Source: DT-110 sp030148525 (GTDB lineage Bacteria > Bacteroidota > Bacteroidia > Chitinophagales > Saprospiraceae). From it: a DNA stretch of 64,000 nt. Each line of letters begins with the position of its first letter. Position 1 is the stretch's first letter. Shown in pieces: positions 40,653-49,144 of this stretch. A model generated the notes under the pieces. That model saw only the letters and a list, made by a program, of their open reading frames with translations, was not told where the DNA came from and did no database searches. The stretch is from positions 434,001 through 498,000 of the forward strand of contig OZ245751.1 of NCBI GenBank assembly GCA_965227445.1, given 5' to 3'. A program made the position numbers and the translations under genes.

Positions 40653-42440
40653 TTACTTCAGGATCAGGTAATCCGGGGACACCATTATGAAAAAGAGGGC
40701 CAACCGCAATTGGTCTTCCGGGTCTTCGGTTTCCATGGCATTAACCGTATTGAGAATGAGCTGACGGTTGGTTTCGGACAACTGACCGTGCGCCAGGACC
40801 AGGTTGAATCGCTCGATCACCTGGGCGAGCTGCCCGTTTTCAGCCATCTCAATCTCTTCAGCCAGGTCCAGATAGATCCGGAGTTGGTCGGTTTTTTTCT
40901 CACCGGCAATCGAACGAAATTCCATGACTTCCTTGTTGAATACCAGCCATTGGTGTAACAAATTGGCGTAGCCGGTAATGGATACCGAGTTGGTGATCTG
41001 GAATTCTGGTCCTACGAGGTTGTTATCTGCTACCGGGCCGATGGGCTGGTAATCGGGCTGGAAAAAGTTGAATACACTGGGGGAGGCCAGTGGCCGCTGG
41101 AAGGTAGCCCGGTAGAAGTCATCCATTCGGTTCCGGTATAATCCATCCTCACTACTGGCATTAAAAGCCCTGCATAATTGCGTATACCTGACGAGTGGCT
41201 CCCGCAGCATTCCTTGCCAGGGATCATTGACATAGTAACAATCACGGGCTTCCGGATCGAGTAAAATGGCGCGTATCACCGCCTTCAGGTCTCCGCGCAC
41301 TCCATTTCCGTTATCGGCAAAGGCGGCACTCACCCGGGCGATGTATTCGGGAGAGGGATTGGACTTTACCAATCGCTGAATCAACAACCGACCGATAAAG
41401 GGACCGACGTTGGGGTGATTAGCCAGGTGGTCGAGTGCATCGTGGAGGTCAGCCATGCCGTCTACCGGATTCCGGTCGGGGATGGTGTCCCCGAGTGGCA
41501 ATACCTTGGCCCCCGGTTCGTGCCAGCTGTTGAACATCCACATGGGGTGGAGGTAGCTTTGCTCGCTCAGGGCTTCCTGACCAAAGAGGTAATTATCGCC
41601 AAAGGAGAGCCCCGTGAATACCTTGGCTAGTTCCTGGATGTTTTCATTGTTGTAGGTCGGGACCGGTAGCCCTTTTTCATCGAGGATGTAGGAGCCATCG
41701 GGGTTGAGCATGTACAGGCCGATGGAAAAAAGTTGCATGACTTCCCGGGCGTAGTTTTCGTCGGGAAAGCGATTCAGGGCAGGATTTGCTTTGGGGTTAT
41801 TGACGTGAGTGAGGTAGATCCCCATTGCGGGGTGTAGCGTTATTGCCTCCAGGAGTTCCCGGTAATTACCGAAGGCATGATCCAGCAGCATGTCGTAGTA
41901 ATTGGCAAGGGCCAATGGCCGTTCGCCGAGTTCGGGAACTTCCGAAATGACAAAAATCTCACTGAGGGCCAGGGCGACCCGCGCACGGAGCAGGTCGGGT
42001 GAGGTCATCGTATATTGCCACCAGGCGGTATGCCAATAATGGAGGCGGGGTTCGACCCGGTTGGGGTCTTCACCCCTGGTGATGGCTGAATCCAGGGCGG
42101 TTGCTGTCAATTGCTTAGTGAGGTCTTCCAGGTAGAAGGCTCTCGGCGTTTCGAATTGATTGTTCAGCCATTCAGCGTACCCCATTTGCGAAGCAGCTAC
42201 GATGGTCTCGTAATCCGCCCCCAGCGTAGCTTGCCCCAGAAAGCGCGAGGCAGCCGACAGGTTTGGTTGTTTACCCAGTCCGTTGAGGGTCGTTTCGGGA
42301 TCGTATTGTTGTTGGTCACTGCTTCTGACCTGTACGCCACCAGTATTCCCTCCGCCAATGCGGATGGGAGCTTGTCCGAAGGTGAAAAAAGGCAGAAGAA
42401 TGCCAACGACCACCAGGGCGCTGCTTAATGTACGTGCCAT
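40653..42440 (-). CDS. DUF1800 secreted protein
   Basis: 595 residues with a signal peptide (MARTLSSALVVVGILLPFFTFGQ). Conserved DUF1800 stretches are ASRFLGQATLGADYETI, EWLNNQFETP, RARVALALSEIFVIS, NYYDMLLDHAFGNYRELLEAITLHPAMGIYL, NYAREVMQLFSIGLY and PFIGRLLIQRLVKSNPSP. It is helical and periplasmic or extracellular. The function is not known, but the pair with DUF1501 is consistently conserved. It leads a three-gene operon with DUF1501 (42 bp downstream) and the PA14 cargo. Confidence 0.92.
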   Translation of the reverse strand: MARTLSSALVVVGILLPFFTFGQAPIRIGGGNTGGVQVRSSDQQQYDPETTLNGLGKQPNLSAASRFLGQATLGADYETIVAASQMGYAEWLNNQFETPRAFYLEDLTKQLTATALDSAITRGEDPNRVEPRLHYWHTAWWQYTMTSPDLLRARVALALSEIFVISEVPELGERPLALANYYDMLLDHAFGNYRELLEAITLHPAMGIYLTHVNNPKANPALNRFPDENYAREVMQLFSIGLYMLNPDGSYILDEKGLPVPTYNNENIQELAKVFTGLSFGDNYLFGQEALSEQSYLHPMWMFNSWHEPGAKVLPLGDTIPDRNPVDGMADLHDALDHLANHPNVGPFIGRLLIQRLVKSNPSPEYIARVSAAFADNGNGVRGDLKAVIRAILLDPEARDCYYVNDPWQGMLREPLVRYTQLCRAFNASSEDGLYRNRMDDFYRATFQRPLASPSVFNFFQPDYQPIGPVADNNLVGPEFQITNSVSITGYANLLHQWLVFNKEVMEFRSIAGEKKTDQLRIYLDLAEEIEMAENGQLAQVIERFNLVLAHGQLSETNRQLILNTVNAMETEDPEDQLRLALFFIMVSPDYLILK

Positions 42441-42799
42441 GCATCAATATCTTTTTCCGGTCAAACCGGAGGTTTACCAAGATGAATTCCCGGGCATCTA
42501 AGGACGAAGAGGGGACGATCGTAGATGCCCGGGAATGGAGTGCCATTCTTAAGTCAGATCATGCCGAACGGATAGATTTGGTATACTGCCAAATCAAATT
42601 ACGTCCGACATTTCATTTGTAAGCATGATGGATAGCTGTAGAAAGGTTATAAACGCCGAAAGGCAGTACGCAGGTACTGTTTACGTAGTATACGGCTAGA
42701 ACAGCTATTTGGTTATGAAAGGCGATCCGGAGGGAGGATCAGTTTGTGCTCCTAAATATACTAAAGTTCCGGGAGGCAAAAAAGGGGGCAGACAAAAGA
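42441..42799. other. intergenic region with an inverted repeat
   Basis: A 15-bp inverted repeat, ATTCCCGGGCATCTA (42486-42500) and its exact complement (42522-42536), is separated by 21 nt. A weaker GATTTGG...CCAAATC pair lies near 42576-42596, and a GCCGAAAGGC mini-hairpin at 42655-42664. I find no gene. A short plus-strand frame across it shows no family pattern. Confidence 0.55.
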
Positions 42800-42831
42800 A
42801 AAGGGTCCAGATGATTAAATCTGAACCCTTT
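42800..42831 (-). terminator. terminator after the L27 gene
   Basis: AAAGGGT-CC-AGAT (42800-42812) pairs with ATCT-GA-ACCCTTT (42819-42831), with one interior mismatch. On the minus strand it is followed by TCTTTTG. It lies 49 bp beyond the L27 stop. Confidence 0.65.
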
Positions 42832-42879
42832 GTATATGATCTTATTTGATATTTAAGGTGCGAGAGCGCAGGAATACCT

Positions 42880-43599
42880 TTACTCTTTACCGCCCTTAAG
42901 TTTATCCTGGTATTCTTCCAGTTCGGCCCATTTCTCTTCTACACAGAGTTTGGCCTGGTTTGACCAGGTGCCGGGGTCGTGCATGCGGTAACGAGGGCCG
43001 GCCTCGTCCAGAATGCCTTGTACCTTTTCCTGGTCAGCATTTGCCAGATCAGCCCAGGTATTGATACCTGCATCGTTGAGCAGGCCTTCGATTTTAGGTC
43101 CGATACCTTCTACAACTTTCAGGTCGTCAACTTTGATCTTTTTGCCGGAAGGCAATTCAATCTTGGCCGTTTTACCTTTTGCTGCTGGTTTGGCTTCCTT
43201 CTTGGGAGCTTCTTTTTTCTCTGCCTTAGGAGCCTCCTTATTCTCCGCTTTCGGAGCTGCTTTTTTCTCTGCTTTCTTAGCTACCGGCTCAGCTGCTTTT
43301 GCAGTGGGTTTAGCCGGGGAAGCACCAATGATGGCTGCGTATTCCGCTTCATTCAATACGGAAACGTAGGTGCGATTATTGCGCTTGCGACGGAAGTGGA
43401 CGGTGCCATCGATAGCAGCGTGTAGCGAAAAGTCTTTTCCTTTATATACGTTTTCGCCGGGGTGGAATTTAGTACCACGCTGACGAATGATGATGTTTCC
43501 GGCTTTGGCTTCCTGGCCACCGAATAGTTTAACACCTAGGCGTTTACTTTTACTATCCCTGCCATTATCCGTACTACCTACACCTTTCTTATGTGCCAT
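42880..43599 (-). CDS. rpmA: ribosomal protein L27 with C-terminal helix-hairpin-helix extension
   Basis: 239 residues against about 85 in a normal L27. Residues 1-85 (MAHKKGVGSTDNGRDSKSKR, LFGGQEAKAGNIIIRQRGT and THFHPGENV-like) are a complete L27. An Ala/Lys/Glu/Pro-rich linker (about 93-148) follows with repeated KAE/PKAE units. The last ~85 residues (LKVVEGIGPKIEGLLNDAGINTWADLANADQEKVQGIL) form a helix-hairpin-helix unit like those on some L21 proteins. L27 lies at the peptidyl-transferase centre of the 50S subunit. It is co-transcribed 42 bp after rplU. No frameshift is needed. Confidence 0.93.
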   Translation of the reverse strand: MAHKKGVGSTDNGRDSKSKRLGVKLFGGQEAKAGNIIIRQRGTKFHPGENVYKGKDFSLHAAIDGTVHFRRKRNNRTYVSVLNEAEYAAIIGASPAKPTAKAAEPVAKKAEKKAAPKAENKEAPKAEKKEAPKKEAKPAAKGKTAKIELPSGKKIKVDDLKVVEGIGPKIEGLLNDAGINTWADLANADQEKVQGILDEAGPRYRMHDPGTWSNQAKLCVEEKWAELEEYQDKLKGGKE

Positions 43600-43641
43600 G
43601 ACAATTTGTTTTTACGTTCAAAAAATCAGGATGGATCGCAG

Positions 43642-43947
43642 TTAAGCAATGCTTTCAATGCGAATTTTGGAGAAACGCTGGCGATGACCATTTTTCACGC
43701 GATATCCTTTGCGACGTTTCTTCTTGAAGACGATGACTTTGTCTCCTTTGTGGTGACCTAGTACGGTCGCATTCACTTTGGCTTTCAAAACCGGTTTGCC
43801 CAGTTCTACTTTACCATCGCGGTCAATGAGGTGTACCTGGTCGAAATCAACCTTGTCACCTTCCGCGGCCTGTAGCTGGTGGACGAAAAGCTCCTGCCCT
43901 TCCTCAACTTTGAATTGCTGACCAGCTATGGTTACAACTGCGAACAT
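43642..43947 (-). CDS. rplU: ribosomal protein L21
   Basis: 101 residues, the standard length. MFAVVTIAGQQFKVEEGQELFVHQL, VLKAKVNATVLGHHKGDKVIVFKKKRRKGYRVKNGHRQRFS and the closing KIRIESI are the L21 signature. It is first gene of the usual rplU-rpmA pair. Here L21 is the short form, and the HhH extension often seen on L21 in Bacteroidetes is instead on L27. Confidence 0.97.
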   Translation of the reverse strand: MFAVVTIAGQQFKVEEGQELFVHQLQAAEGDKVDFDQVHLIDRDGKVELGKPVLKAKVNATVLGHHKGDKVIVFKKKRRKGYRVKNGHRQRFSKIRIESIA

Positions 43948-43992
43948 GTGTTAATACTTTAAATGGATTGTTATACTCTTATTTTGGAGGTG

Positions 43993-44000
43993 CAAAGATA
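43993..44000 (-). promoter_or_regulatory. -7 box (TATCTTTG) of rplU-rpmA
   Basis: The minus strand reads CTTATCTTTGCACC about 46 bp before the rplU ATG, a perfect TAnnTTTG element. No clear -33 TTG is seen at 18-21 bp. Confidence 0.55.
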
Positions 44001-44142
44001 AGACATCCACAGGTATTTTGAAAGCCCAATTCGCAGATATTCAAATATACTACCTCAAACCATCTTTTGCTAAGCATTGAAGATGAGGCGTTTTGTAGCT
44101 GAAGGTTGAGGTCCTGGTTCGGAACCCGTCATGCCTGCCAGG

Positions 44143-45387
44143 CTACAACAAATCCCGCAGTAGGAAGGTGAAACGCATTTTTTCTCCATTCCTTTTTACC
44201 ACCAGCCGTATTTTTTTCCCTTCCCGCTTACTAAGTTTGGAGGTAATTCCCTCCATATTAAAGAAGAAGGCGGGGAGCCAGTTGATGCGTACCAATTCAT
44301 CGCCCTTTCTCAGCCCTGCTTCATCAGCCGGACTGCCGGGGATTACGTAGAATACTTCAAAATTATTCAGGCTTGCGCCAAAAGCCCGCATGACCAGCCC
44401 GCTCTTATCAAATGCGAAATCCTCCTGCAGGTCCTCTACCTGCCGTAGGTAAACGCGCCCCCTGATGTAGTCAATGATTACCGTGAAACGATTCAGTAAC
44501 CGATTCCCGATGATCCCGTTGCGGTCATTCAGGTAAGTACTATCGGCATTGGGGTGTAACTCCTGAAAATTGGTGATCAATTCCCGGAAGACAATATCCT
44601 CATCCAACCGGAATTGATCGACCCGGCCCATGTAGCCGTCGAGTGACCCGCCCAGGCCCATACCTAATGAACCGGGGATCACCTTTTCGGGCAAGCTGAG
44701 CAAAGTATCCGTGTCGGTATATAGTAATAAGGATATACTAGCTCCGGTATCCATCAGTAGCTTGGTATTGATTTCCTGGTTATTGGCCAGGCGGGTATAG
44801 GTACTTATATAGGGCTTACCCCGGTGGAAATCGGTGGGAAGGACCGTGAAATCAGTTACCCGCCGCTCGTTAAAACGGCGCGGATCGTGAAAGGTGACGG
44901 TTTTGCGGCGATAATTGATCTCAACCACGAAGCGGCGTATCATATCGGCACCGATAATACCGTGCACGTTGATGCCCGCAAATTGATCGAAGCGGAAATA
45001 GTCTTCCTCCAGTACCAGTATGGATCGGTTCAGAAAATCCATATCCTGAATTTCCATCTGTATGCCCCGGACGAGGTAAGCATAGAGTTCGGTTTGCATG
45101 TCGGCTCCGAGGATGGTAAACCGGCGCTGGTAGTCAATGGCCAGCATGTCGGTAATCTCCCGGTTGGTCAGGATAGTGTGCTCGGCACCAGTGTCGAGGA
45201 TGAACCGGAGCGGAAAGATGCGATTGAAGATAACCTCGATGACGATGAAGTTATTTTCGTATTCAAATGGAATCTCCACCTTACCCTGCTTGGCTGCGGG
45301 AATGTACAGGTCTGACCCCCGCTGAGCCGCAGAGGTGTGCCAGCAAGTCGCGCCTAACCACAAAATTAACATCAATAAGTATCTCAT
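44143..45387 (-). CDS. dual aspartyl-protease-like protein with PDZ domain
   Basis: 414 residues from the Met at 45387 (MRYLLMLILWLGATCWHTSAAQ, signal peptide). The frame continues upstream through a MITE-like repeat and that part is not coding. There are two retropepsin-like units, each with a catalytic Asp motif: ILDTGAEHT with IIGADMIRRF, then LMDTGASIS with IIGNRLLNRF. A C-terminal PDZ domain follows (FEVFYVIPGSPADEAGLRKGDELVRINWLP). The arrangement fits a periplasmic two-lobed aspartyl protease, a common Bacteroidetes family of unknown target. The single-copy gene has no operon partner. Confidence 0.88.
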   Translation of the reverse strand: MRYLLMLILWLGATCWHTSAAQRGSDLYIPAAKQGKVEIPFEYENNFIVIEVIFNRIFPLRFILDTGAEHTILTNREITDMLAIDYQRRFTILGADMQTELYAYLVRGIQMEIQDMDFLNRSILVLEEDYFRFDQFAGINVHGIIGADMIRRFVVEINYRRKTVTFHDPRRFNERRVTDFTVLPTDFHRGKPYISTYTRLANNQEINTKLLMDTGASISLLLYTDTDTLLSLPEKVIPGSLGMGLGGSLDGYMGRVDQFRLDEDIVFRELITNFQELHPNADSTYLNDRNGIIGNRLLNRFTVIIDYIRGRVYLRQVEDLQEDFAFDKSGLVMRAFGASLNNFEVFYVIPGSPADEAGLRKGDELVRINWLPAFFFNMEGITSKLSKREGKKIRLVVKRNGEKMRFTFLLRDLL

Positions 45388-45465
45388 ATGTGGGTTGTCG
45401 GGTTGGTAAGTGCATGCATTAGTGCAGGATGGTAGTGAGTGATAATGGGGTCGGTGTGGAACTTG

Positions 45466-45625
45466 AATACTCTGTAACCTAAGTAACTTTAATTTCTGGC
45501 TGTGCCTTTCGGCAAAATACCTCGTTGCTCGTCGGTCGCGTCCGTACGGATGCTCCCTCCTCGCGCCTTGTCTTTTACCAAAATGCCCTACCCATATTTT
45601 CAAATAACTTAGATTACAGAGTATT
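45466..45625. mobile_element. 160-bp MITE-like element
   Basis: The termini AATACTCTGTAACCTAAG... (45466-45489) and AATACTCTGTAATCTAAG... (read inward from 45625) match at 21 of 24 positions in inverted orientation. Between them lie GCCTTTCGGC and CGTCCGTACGGATG palindromes and CTACCCATATTTT, which also occurs in the element at 14068-14367. No transposase or credible gene is inside. It sits upstream of the aspartyl-protease gene, 424 bp before the SusC ATG. Confidence 0.7.
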
Positions 45626-46049
45626 GTATAATGCCTGTGGTACCATAGAGTACCATTCATAGCAAATCTAAGTGACGAATTGTTTAAAACCAGCTAACCC
45701 AATGAAAATCACTGTCAGTCGATTGACAGAAACTTTACGTTTAGTTAATATAGCGAAGGTCAAATAGTTAAATCGCAATTTTGTTTGGCTAAGTCCTCTT
45801 TTTGGAAAAACTTTCAACCTATTCTTGTTTTTTTCAAACATTATTGTGACTTTTAATCATTGGTAGTTAGTGTATAACACACACCAATTGACCCCGCGAA
45901 AAGCCACACACAGACGCTAGTTTTCGTACAAACCCAGACATAAGAGCACGCACATTGGATAATCGTCCACTGTTTAGGTCATTTAGTTGATGCTGAACAG
46001 TGTGCATGTATACTTAACTAGTAATTTACTTAATCAAACTGGATATTGT
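45626..46049. other. leader region of the SusC operon
   Basis: About 420 bp of AT-rich sequence without a gene. It presumably holds the promoter and control site of the SusC/D operon, but I see no clear TAnnTTTG box near the ATG. No regulator gene (ECF sigma/anti-sigma or SusR) lies next to it in this window. Confidence 0.4.
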
Positions 46050-49007
46050 ATGAAACTTAGAGTCGACAAATGCCCGCAGTGGGTATTGCTCGTTGCGGCC
46101 GTGTTATTCTGTAACATGGCTTTGGCACAACGCACCATTACCGGTGTGGTAACAGATGCCGAGAACGGGGATCCACTGATTGGCGCAAACGTATTGGTGG
46201 TTGGCACCAGTTCTGGTGCGGTAACTGATATCGATGGATCGTATTCTATTGATCTTCCCGCCGACGCCACCCAACTCGAGTTTTCCTACACTGGTTATAC
46301 TTCGCAAACGGTCACTGTTGGTGCTTCCAACACCCTGGATATTGCGTTGAGAGCCGGTGAAACACTCGACGAAATTGTAGTAACGGGATATAGTTCCCAA
46401 CGCCGACGAGACCTGACCGGTTCGGTGGCATCTCTGGATGAGAAAGACTTTAACCAAGGGGTTATCGTCGCTCCGGATCAATTGATTCAGGGTCGTACCC
46501 CTGGTGTACAGGTGGTAAACAACTCCGGCCAGCCGGGTGGTGCTACTACCGTACGCATTCGTGGTAACGCGTCCATTCGGGCTGGTAATTCACCACTCTT
46601 CGTGGTGGATGGTGTACAGCTGACCGGTGCTTCTACCAAGCCGGGTACGAATGCCGGAGACCTTGGTAATACGCCACCGTCTAACCCGCTTAATTACCTG
46701 AACCCGAACGATATTGAGTCTATCCAGGTATTGAAAGATGCCTCGGCTACTGCTATTTATGGTTCACGAGGTGCCAACGGTGTGGTACTGATCAGCACCA
46801 AGCGCGGCCAAACCGGCGATCCCCGCGTGAATGTAAATACCTCCCTTGGGTTTTCAGGTGTACTCAAAAAGTATGACGTACTGACCGGTGATGAATACCG
46901 GGATGCCCTTCAACAATATGGATTGACATCTGGTGATTTTGGTGAGAGCGTGGATGCTTTTGACGAAATTACCCGTACCGGTGTCGTGAATAACCACACG
47001 GTAGCCGTAAGTGGAGGTTCCGAAAAAGGAAACTATCGCGTTTCTCTCGGGTATTTTGATCAGGAAGGTATTGTCAAAGGAAATGAGTTGAATCGTTTGA
47101 GTGCAAATATCTCTGGTCGGTACAAATTCATGGACAACGACCGGATCAGTATGGACTTCAACCTGATCGCTTCACGCACGAATGAAGATGCCCCTTCCGT
47201 AAGTACGAACGCGGGTTTCCGGGGTAGCCTGATCGGTAATGCCCTGCAGTGGAACCCGACCCATCCGCTGTATAATCCGGATGGCTCGCCCATCATCATC
47301 CCCGAGTTCGGTAACTTTACCAATCCGGTGGCTTTGATCGATGCTTTCTCCGATAAAGTGGAGACCACCGACCTGATCGTCAATTTCTCACCTTCGGTAA
47401 AAATTACGGACGGACTGGTCTACAAACTGACGTACGGTTTGAATACCGGTATTGGTTCCCGCCGGACGCAACTGGCCTCCTTCATCAACATTCAGAATGT
47501 GGAAGGTCGAGGGTTAGCTTCGTTCAGCGAACAAACCAATCGTCAGCAAATCCTGACTCACACCCTGAACTATAACACGGAGTTTGGATCAACCAGTTTT
47601 AACGGTTTGTTGGGGTATGAGTACCAGAAGTTCGAAGAGCGCGGTATTGGCGTATCTGCCCAGGATTTCATCGTAGACGGCACCGCTATTGACTATACCA
47701 ATATTTTCGGTAACTCTACTGTGGGAAGTCGTGGCGTAGGTTCGGGACAAGCCCCCGATTCGGAGTTGCAGTCGTTCTTCACCCAATTGAACTTCAACTT
47801 CAATGATCGATTCCTGCTGACTGGTACCCTGCGTATCGACGGTTCCAGCAAATTCGGAGAGAACAATAAGTACGGTACCTTCCCCGCTTTTGCTGCGGCC
47901 TGGAATCTACACAACGAAGATTTCATGTCAGGCGGTACCTTTGATAACCTGAAGTTCCGCGTTGGTTGGGGCCAAACGGGTAACTCTTCTTTCCCTGCTG
48001 GTGCTGCTCAGGACCGCTTTAGCTTTGGTCAACAGTCTATCTCTCTGGAGAACGTGGCAAACCCTGATTTGCGTTGGGAAACAACCTCAACCTTCAACGT
48101 TGGGTTCGACTTCGCTCTGTTTGATTACAAACTGACCGGTTCGTTGGAATACTTCAATCGTAATAGTGAAGATCTTTTATTCCAGTTCCCTACCATTCAG
48201 CCTGCTCCGGCCGGCTTCTACTGGATCAACCTGGACGGTAATGTCATCAACTCCGGTGTGGAGTTGGCGTTGAATACAACCGTACTGCAGAATGAGAAAT
48301 TCTCGATGGACATCGGTGGTAACATTACCTTCCTGGATAACACCATTGAGAACTACGACGGGCCGGCCGTTCGCTACGGTCAGCTTTTCGGACAGGGTAT
48401 TTCCGGTGCCACCATCCACTTGTTGCAGAACGATCAGCCACTGAACGCCTTCTACCTGCGTGACCACCTGGGTATTGGCGAAGATGGCCAGTCTGATTTT
48501 GCCGATAACGAAGCATTGTCTTTCCTGGGTGATCCCAACCCGGATGTACTCCTCGGGTTAAACCTGGGCTTGTACTATGGCAACTTGTCGTTCACCGCCA
48601 ACTTCAACGGAACCTTCGGTGCGGATATCTACAACAACACCAAGAACACCGTTATTCCGATCGGTAACCTTGGATCCCGTAATATCGATGCCAATTTACT
48701 GAACCAGGAAAACCAAGAGGCAACGTCTAACGCTATTAAGTCTTCGGATCGCTACCTGGAAGATGGTAGTCACATCCGACTGGCAAATGCCACCCTGGCT
48801 TATAACTTTGGTAACATTGGAAACGCCATCAATGGGGTGCGAGTATACGTTACCGGCCAGAACCTGTTTGTTATCACTGATTACACTGGTTTCGATCCGG
48901 AAGTAAACACCGTTAACGACTTTAACGGCCTGCCTTCGGCGGGTATTGAGTACGTACCGTATCCATCGGCTCGTACAGTAGTTGTCGGAGCCAGCTTTAA
49001 CTTCTAA
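46050..49007 (+). CDS. SusC/RagA-family TonB-dependent outer-membrane transporter
   Basis: 985 residues from ATG 46050 (MKLRVDKCPQWVLLVAAVLFCN, signal ending ALAQ). A carboxypeptidase-D-like domain (TITGVVTDAENGDPLIGANVLVVGT, about 27-105) is followed by a TonB-box/plug with DEIVVTGYSSQRRRDLTGSV and the SusC signature ASATAIYGSRGANGVVLISTKRG. A 22-strand barrel ends in ASFNF. The protein imports glycans or other oligomers with its SusD lid, energised by TonB/ExbBD. It is the first gene of a six-gene locus. Confidence 0.95.
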   Translation: MKLRVDKCPQWVLLVAAVLFCNMALAQRTITGVVTDAENGDPLIGANVLVVGTSSGAVTDIDGSYSIDLPADATQLEFSYTGYTSQTVTVGASNTLDIALRAGETLDEIVVTGYSSQRRRDLTGSVASLDEKDFNQGVIVAPDQLIQGRTPGVQVVNNSGQPGGATTVRIRGNASIRAGNSPLFVVDGVQLTGASTKPGTNAGDLGNTPPSNPLNYLNPNDIESIQVLKDASATAIYGSRGANGVVLISTKRGQTGDPRVNVNTSLGFSGVLKKYDVLTGDEYRDALQQYGLTSGDFGESVDAFDEITRTGVVNNHTVAVSGGSEKGNYRVSLGYFDQEGIVKGNELNRLSANISGRYKFMDNDRISMDFNLIASRTNEDAPSVSTNAGFRGSLIGNALQWNPTHPLYNPDGSPIIIPEFGNFTNPVALIDAFSDKVETTDLIVNFSPSVKITDGLVYKLTYGLNTGIGSRRTQLASFINIQNVEGRGLASFSEQTNRQQILTHTLNYNTEFGSTSFNGLLGYEYQKFEERGIGVSAQDFIVDGTAIDYTNIFGNSTVGSRGVGSGQAPDSELQSFFTQLNFNFNDRFLLTGTLRIDGSSKFGENNKYGTFPAFAAAWNLHNEDFMSGGTFDNLKFRVGWGQTGNSSFPAGAAQDRFSFGQQSISLENVANPDLRWETTSTFNVGFDFALFDYKLTGSLEYFNRNSEDLLFQFPTIQPAPAGFYWINLDGNVINSGVELALNTTVLQNEKFSMDIGGNITFLDNTIENYDGPAVRYGQLFGQGISGATIHLLQNDQPLNAFYLRDHLGIGEDGQSDFADNEALSFLGDPNPDVLLGLNLGLYYGNLSFTANFNGTFGADIYNNTKNTVIPIGNLGSRNIDANLLNQENQEATSNAIKSSDRYLEDGSHIRLANATLAYNFGNIGNAINGVRVYVTGQNLFVITDYTGFDPEVNTVNDFNGLPSAGIEYVPYPSARTVVVGASFNF

Positions 49008-49144
49008 TTGATTAATTTTCAAGGGAATCTGACAAAAAACGGAAACGTCTTGCTTTTGTCAGATTCCCGATAATTCTTGCAAGAGTTCAATTTAAATCCG
49101 AACTTTCAATTAAAATTGAACTTTTGTATAAAAGAGGAATTTGT

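Noticed and set aside
42428..42622. Small plus-strand gene in the DUF1800-L27 spacer
   Set aside because: It crosses the inverted repeat, has unlike codon use and no family pattern.
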